A DNA stretch of 64,000 nucleotides, taken from the NCBI GenBank assembly GCA_003116875.1, contig BCKT01000002.1, positions 186,001 through 250,000 on the forward strand, given 5' to 3'. This DNA is from Takashimella koratensis (taxonomy: Eukaryota; Basidiomycota; Tremellomycetes; Trichosporonales; Tetragoniomycetaceae). Position numbers and translations under genes: made by a program. Of the stretch, positions 62,101-64,000 are shown in pieces (position 1 is the first letter of the stretch; the number at the start of each line of letters is the position of its first letter). The notes under the pieces were generated by a model. It did not search any database. It worked only from the letters and a program-made list of their open reading frames with translations, and had not been told where the DNA came from.

Positions 62101-62678
62101 CCTCCCCTTCTCATCGAAACAGCGGGGGCAAGCGCACGGGCACTGCAATACATTAGAAAGGATCTAACCTACTGTCCCCTTCCCCTTGGCTTCCGTTCAC
62201 AGCCAGAGCTCGTTGCTCGTTTCGACCACCGCTCGACCCCGACCGCGACCAGGACCACCCTACCCACCGGCCGGATCGCAACGAGGGGCAAACACCGTTC
62301 TTGCTCTCTTCCTTGCCTTCAACCATACGTACTCTGCGCCCTTGCATCTGCATGTCTACGCCCCGAGTCACGCCCCGTCCTTGCTGCCTCAAATAAACGA
62401 GCCCGATCTGCAACCCCGCTGTGTTGACCCCGTTCTCACCCCTACCTTCCTGCACATTACACACGACTGCACTGCTACGCCCCTTGTTTCTATTTCCATC
62501 CCCTTCTCGTCTCATTGCCATCTTCACCTCGCCCTCACCTGACCACCACCACCACCACCACCGCTCATCTCCTTCCCACCCTTGATTCATCCCTCACCTA
62601 CTCTTCACTCTCTAACCTCTTCTCCATCTCTCTCCCTCTCCCCTTCACCCTTTACCCCCACCCTCACCCACTCCCACC
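59102..62678. other. 3.6-kb gene-poor interval upstream of the glucanase
   Basis: Contains a 16-bp C-run (59708-59723), a GA-rich tract (60590-60616), short AAGGT repeats (60471-60487), GACGCTT repeats (61322-61346) and C/T-rich DNA close to the glucanase start. Frames on both strands are low-complexity Ser/Pro/Arg. It may hold a long regulatory region or a spliced leader of the glucanase gene. No gene supported. Confidence 0.4.
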
Positions 62679-64000
62679 ATGTCGGAGCCAGAATACCACC
62701 CAGTCGGCCGCTCCTCGCCCGACCTCTCCGCTCCCTCTCCCCAGCTCGACAGCCGATCATCACCCTCGCTTCTCTCCCCGGACCAGGCCGACTCGGCGCT
62801 CCTCGGTCGCACAGGCACTCCATTCCGACCAGCACCCTCCGTCCGCGACTCGACCTACTCGTCGCTCGCGGCACCCTCCGTCCTCGGTGGTGAAGGCAGG
62901 AGGCAGAGTTGGGGTAGTGCGGCGCCGTTGGACCCAGACGCTGCCTCGGAAACTGTGAGTTGCGCTTTGACTGATTTCTCACAACCTGGAACCTGCACCT
63001 TCTACCTATAATTCCTCCCCTTGCGCCCTACTCTTACGCCCCTCTCCCTTCTTGTCCCACGACTTTCCTTTTGTTCTGCAATTAACCACAACCAAAATCC
63101 AGTCCCCGCGTGCTCGCGCTGCTCCTGGTCAGAGCAACCTCGCCCACTCTTCCTTGGGTTGGAACAACACCTCAAACGAGCGGTTCTCCGACGATGACGA
63201 CGGCGAGGGCCACATTGCGCCCGGAATCGTACCCGCCGGCGGAGCGGCAGATGCGGCCGTCGGTGAGAAGCCCGCATGGGCGGAAGGTGCAAGTCGAAGC
63301 AAGGGGCGAAAGTGGCTCTGGATCGCATTGGCGGCGGGAGGTATCCTCATTGTCGGTCTCGCTGTGGGCCTGGGTGTAGGGTAGGTCGTACCGTCTTCCA
63401 TGTCTCCATCGATGAGTTGCTCTTGTCCACTTAGCTGACACTCTACTCAGTCTCACACGCCACTCGAACAAGACCACCTCTGGCTCGTCAGCTCAGGACT
63501 CGAGCGGTCACACCACCTCGGGCGCCTCGGGATCCTCAGGGACAGCAACTGCCACCAGCTCGGGCGCGACACCAACAGCCACCACTGGTGGCCAGGGATC
63601 GCTCATCACGTTCGAGGACGGCACGACGATGACTTACCAGAACTCGTTTGGAGGTCGATGGGTGTACGACGCGGCGAACCCTTTCAACGTGAGTGTTTCC
63701 TGCTGCCTTTTGTTATAGCCAGAGGATAGCGGGAACATTCAAGACTGATGACTCTCAGAACGGTGCTCAATGCAACTCGTGGACGCCTGCTTTGAACCAG
63801 ACCTGGACCTGGGGTATCAACAAGATCCAAGGTGTCAACCTCGGCGGATGGCTCGTGACTGGTGAGTGGCTTCGAATCTTATAGTCCTCAAGCCATTGAC
63901 ACCGTCAGAACCTTTCATCGTTCCGGCAATGTACGAGAAATACGCTACGGGCGCCAACAACCAAACTGCGATTGACGAGTACACTCTCAGTCAGAACATG
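62679..64000 (+). CDS. membrane-anchored GH5 exo-beta-1,3-glucanase, 5' part
   Basis: ATG 62679 (MSEPEYHPVGRSSPDLSA). Exons 62679-62954, 63103-63380, 63451-63688, 63759-63861 and 63909 to the window end; all phases agree. Type II topology: a ~150-residue Ser/Pro-rich cytosolic N-terminus, a basic stop (SKGRKWLW), one TM helix (IALAAGGILIVGLAVGLGVG), a Ser/Thr/Gly-rich lumenal stalk, then a GH5 domain starting with TYQNSFGGRWVYDAANPFNN and the family hallmark GVNLGGWLVTEPFIVPAMYE. Catalytic glutamates would lie beyond the window. Predicted to trim beta-1,3-glucan in the wall or secretory pathway, like fungal EXG enzymes. Confidence 0.9.

Overview
This is nuclear DNA of a filamentous fungus, most likely a basidiomycete (Agaricomycotina). 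The conserved genes carry many short introns (about 40-120 nt) with GTGAGT/GTAAGT donors, CTGAC/CTAAC branch sites and CAG/TAG acceptors. The housekeeping orthologues are fungal, and one secreted protein has the ARGLPP-PP-KR signature I associate with Agaricomycetes. Nothing prokaryotic, viral or CRISPR-like was seen. No species is named because the sequence alone does not fix one.

Layout. 0-4 kb: poorly conserved small genes, including a degenerate GATA-finger gene with a repeat copy in a probable intron. 3.9-6.6 kb: a long multi-exon gene of unknown function. 6.8-7.4 kb: an 83-residue gene. 7.4-12.7 kb: gene-poor, repeat-bearing DNA holding a U6 snRNA gene split by an intron, a U6 3'-end fragment, (CA)n and (TG)n arrays and one small gene. 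12.7-15.3 kb: a four-TM SUR7/PalI-like protein and a hypothetical gene. 15.7-25.4 kb: secretory-pathway and transport genes (PMR1 Ca2+/Mn2+ ATPase, a 67-residue membrane protein, ALG3 mannosyltransferase, a NIPA-type transporter). 25.8-39.0 kb: an accessory block with six single-exon paralogues on the minus strand (two type B, four type A in tandem) plus one secreted protein. 39.7-64 kb: conserved genes (beta-carbonic anhydrase, UPF1-like SF1 helicase, Ams2/SPT21-like GATA factor, ERD2, SPF1) and a GH5 exo-beta-1,3-glucanase cut by the window end.

Main points of interest. (1) The U6 gene has an 85-nt GC-AG intron inside the ACAGAGA box, and its 3' end and flank are repeated nearby. (2) The six-paralogue family is intronless, fast-diverging and of unknown function. 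Two members have an otherwise intact frame broken by one stop codon; in one, TAG stands exactly where its paralogues have a conserved Trp (TGG). (3) The SPF1 start codon appears to be split by an intron (AT|G). (4) PMR1, ALG3, ERD2 and SPF1 all serve ER/Golgi ion balance, glycosylation or retrieval; ERD2 and SPF1 share a divergent promoter.

Exon borders were read by eye from splice consensus and frame continuity. Introns of conserved genes are reliable; those of unrecognised genes are tentative.
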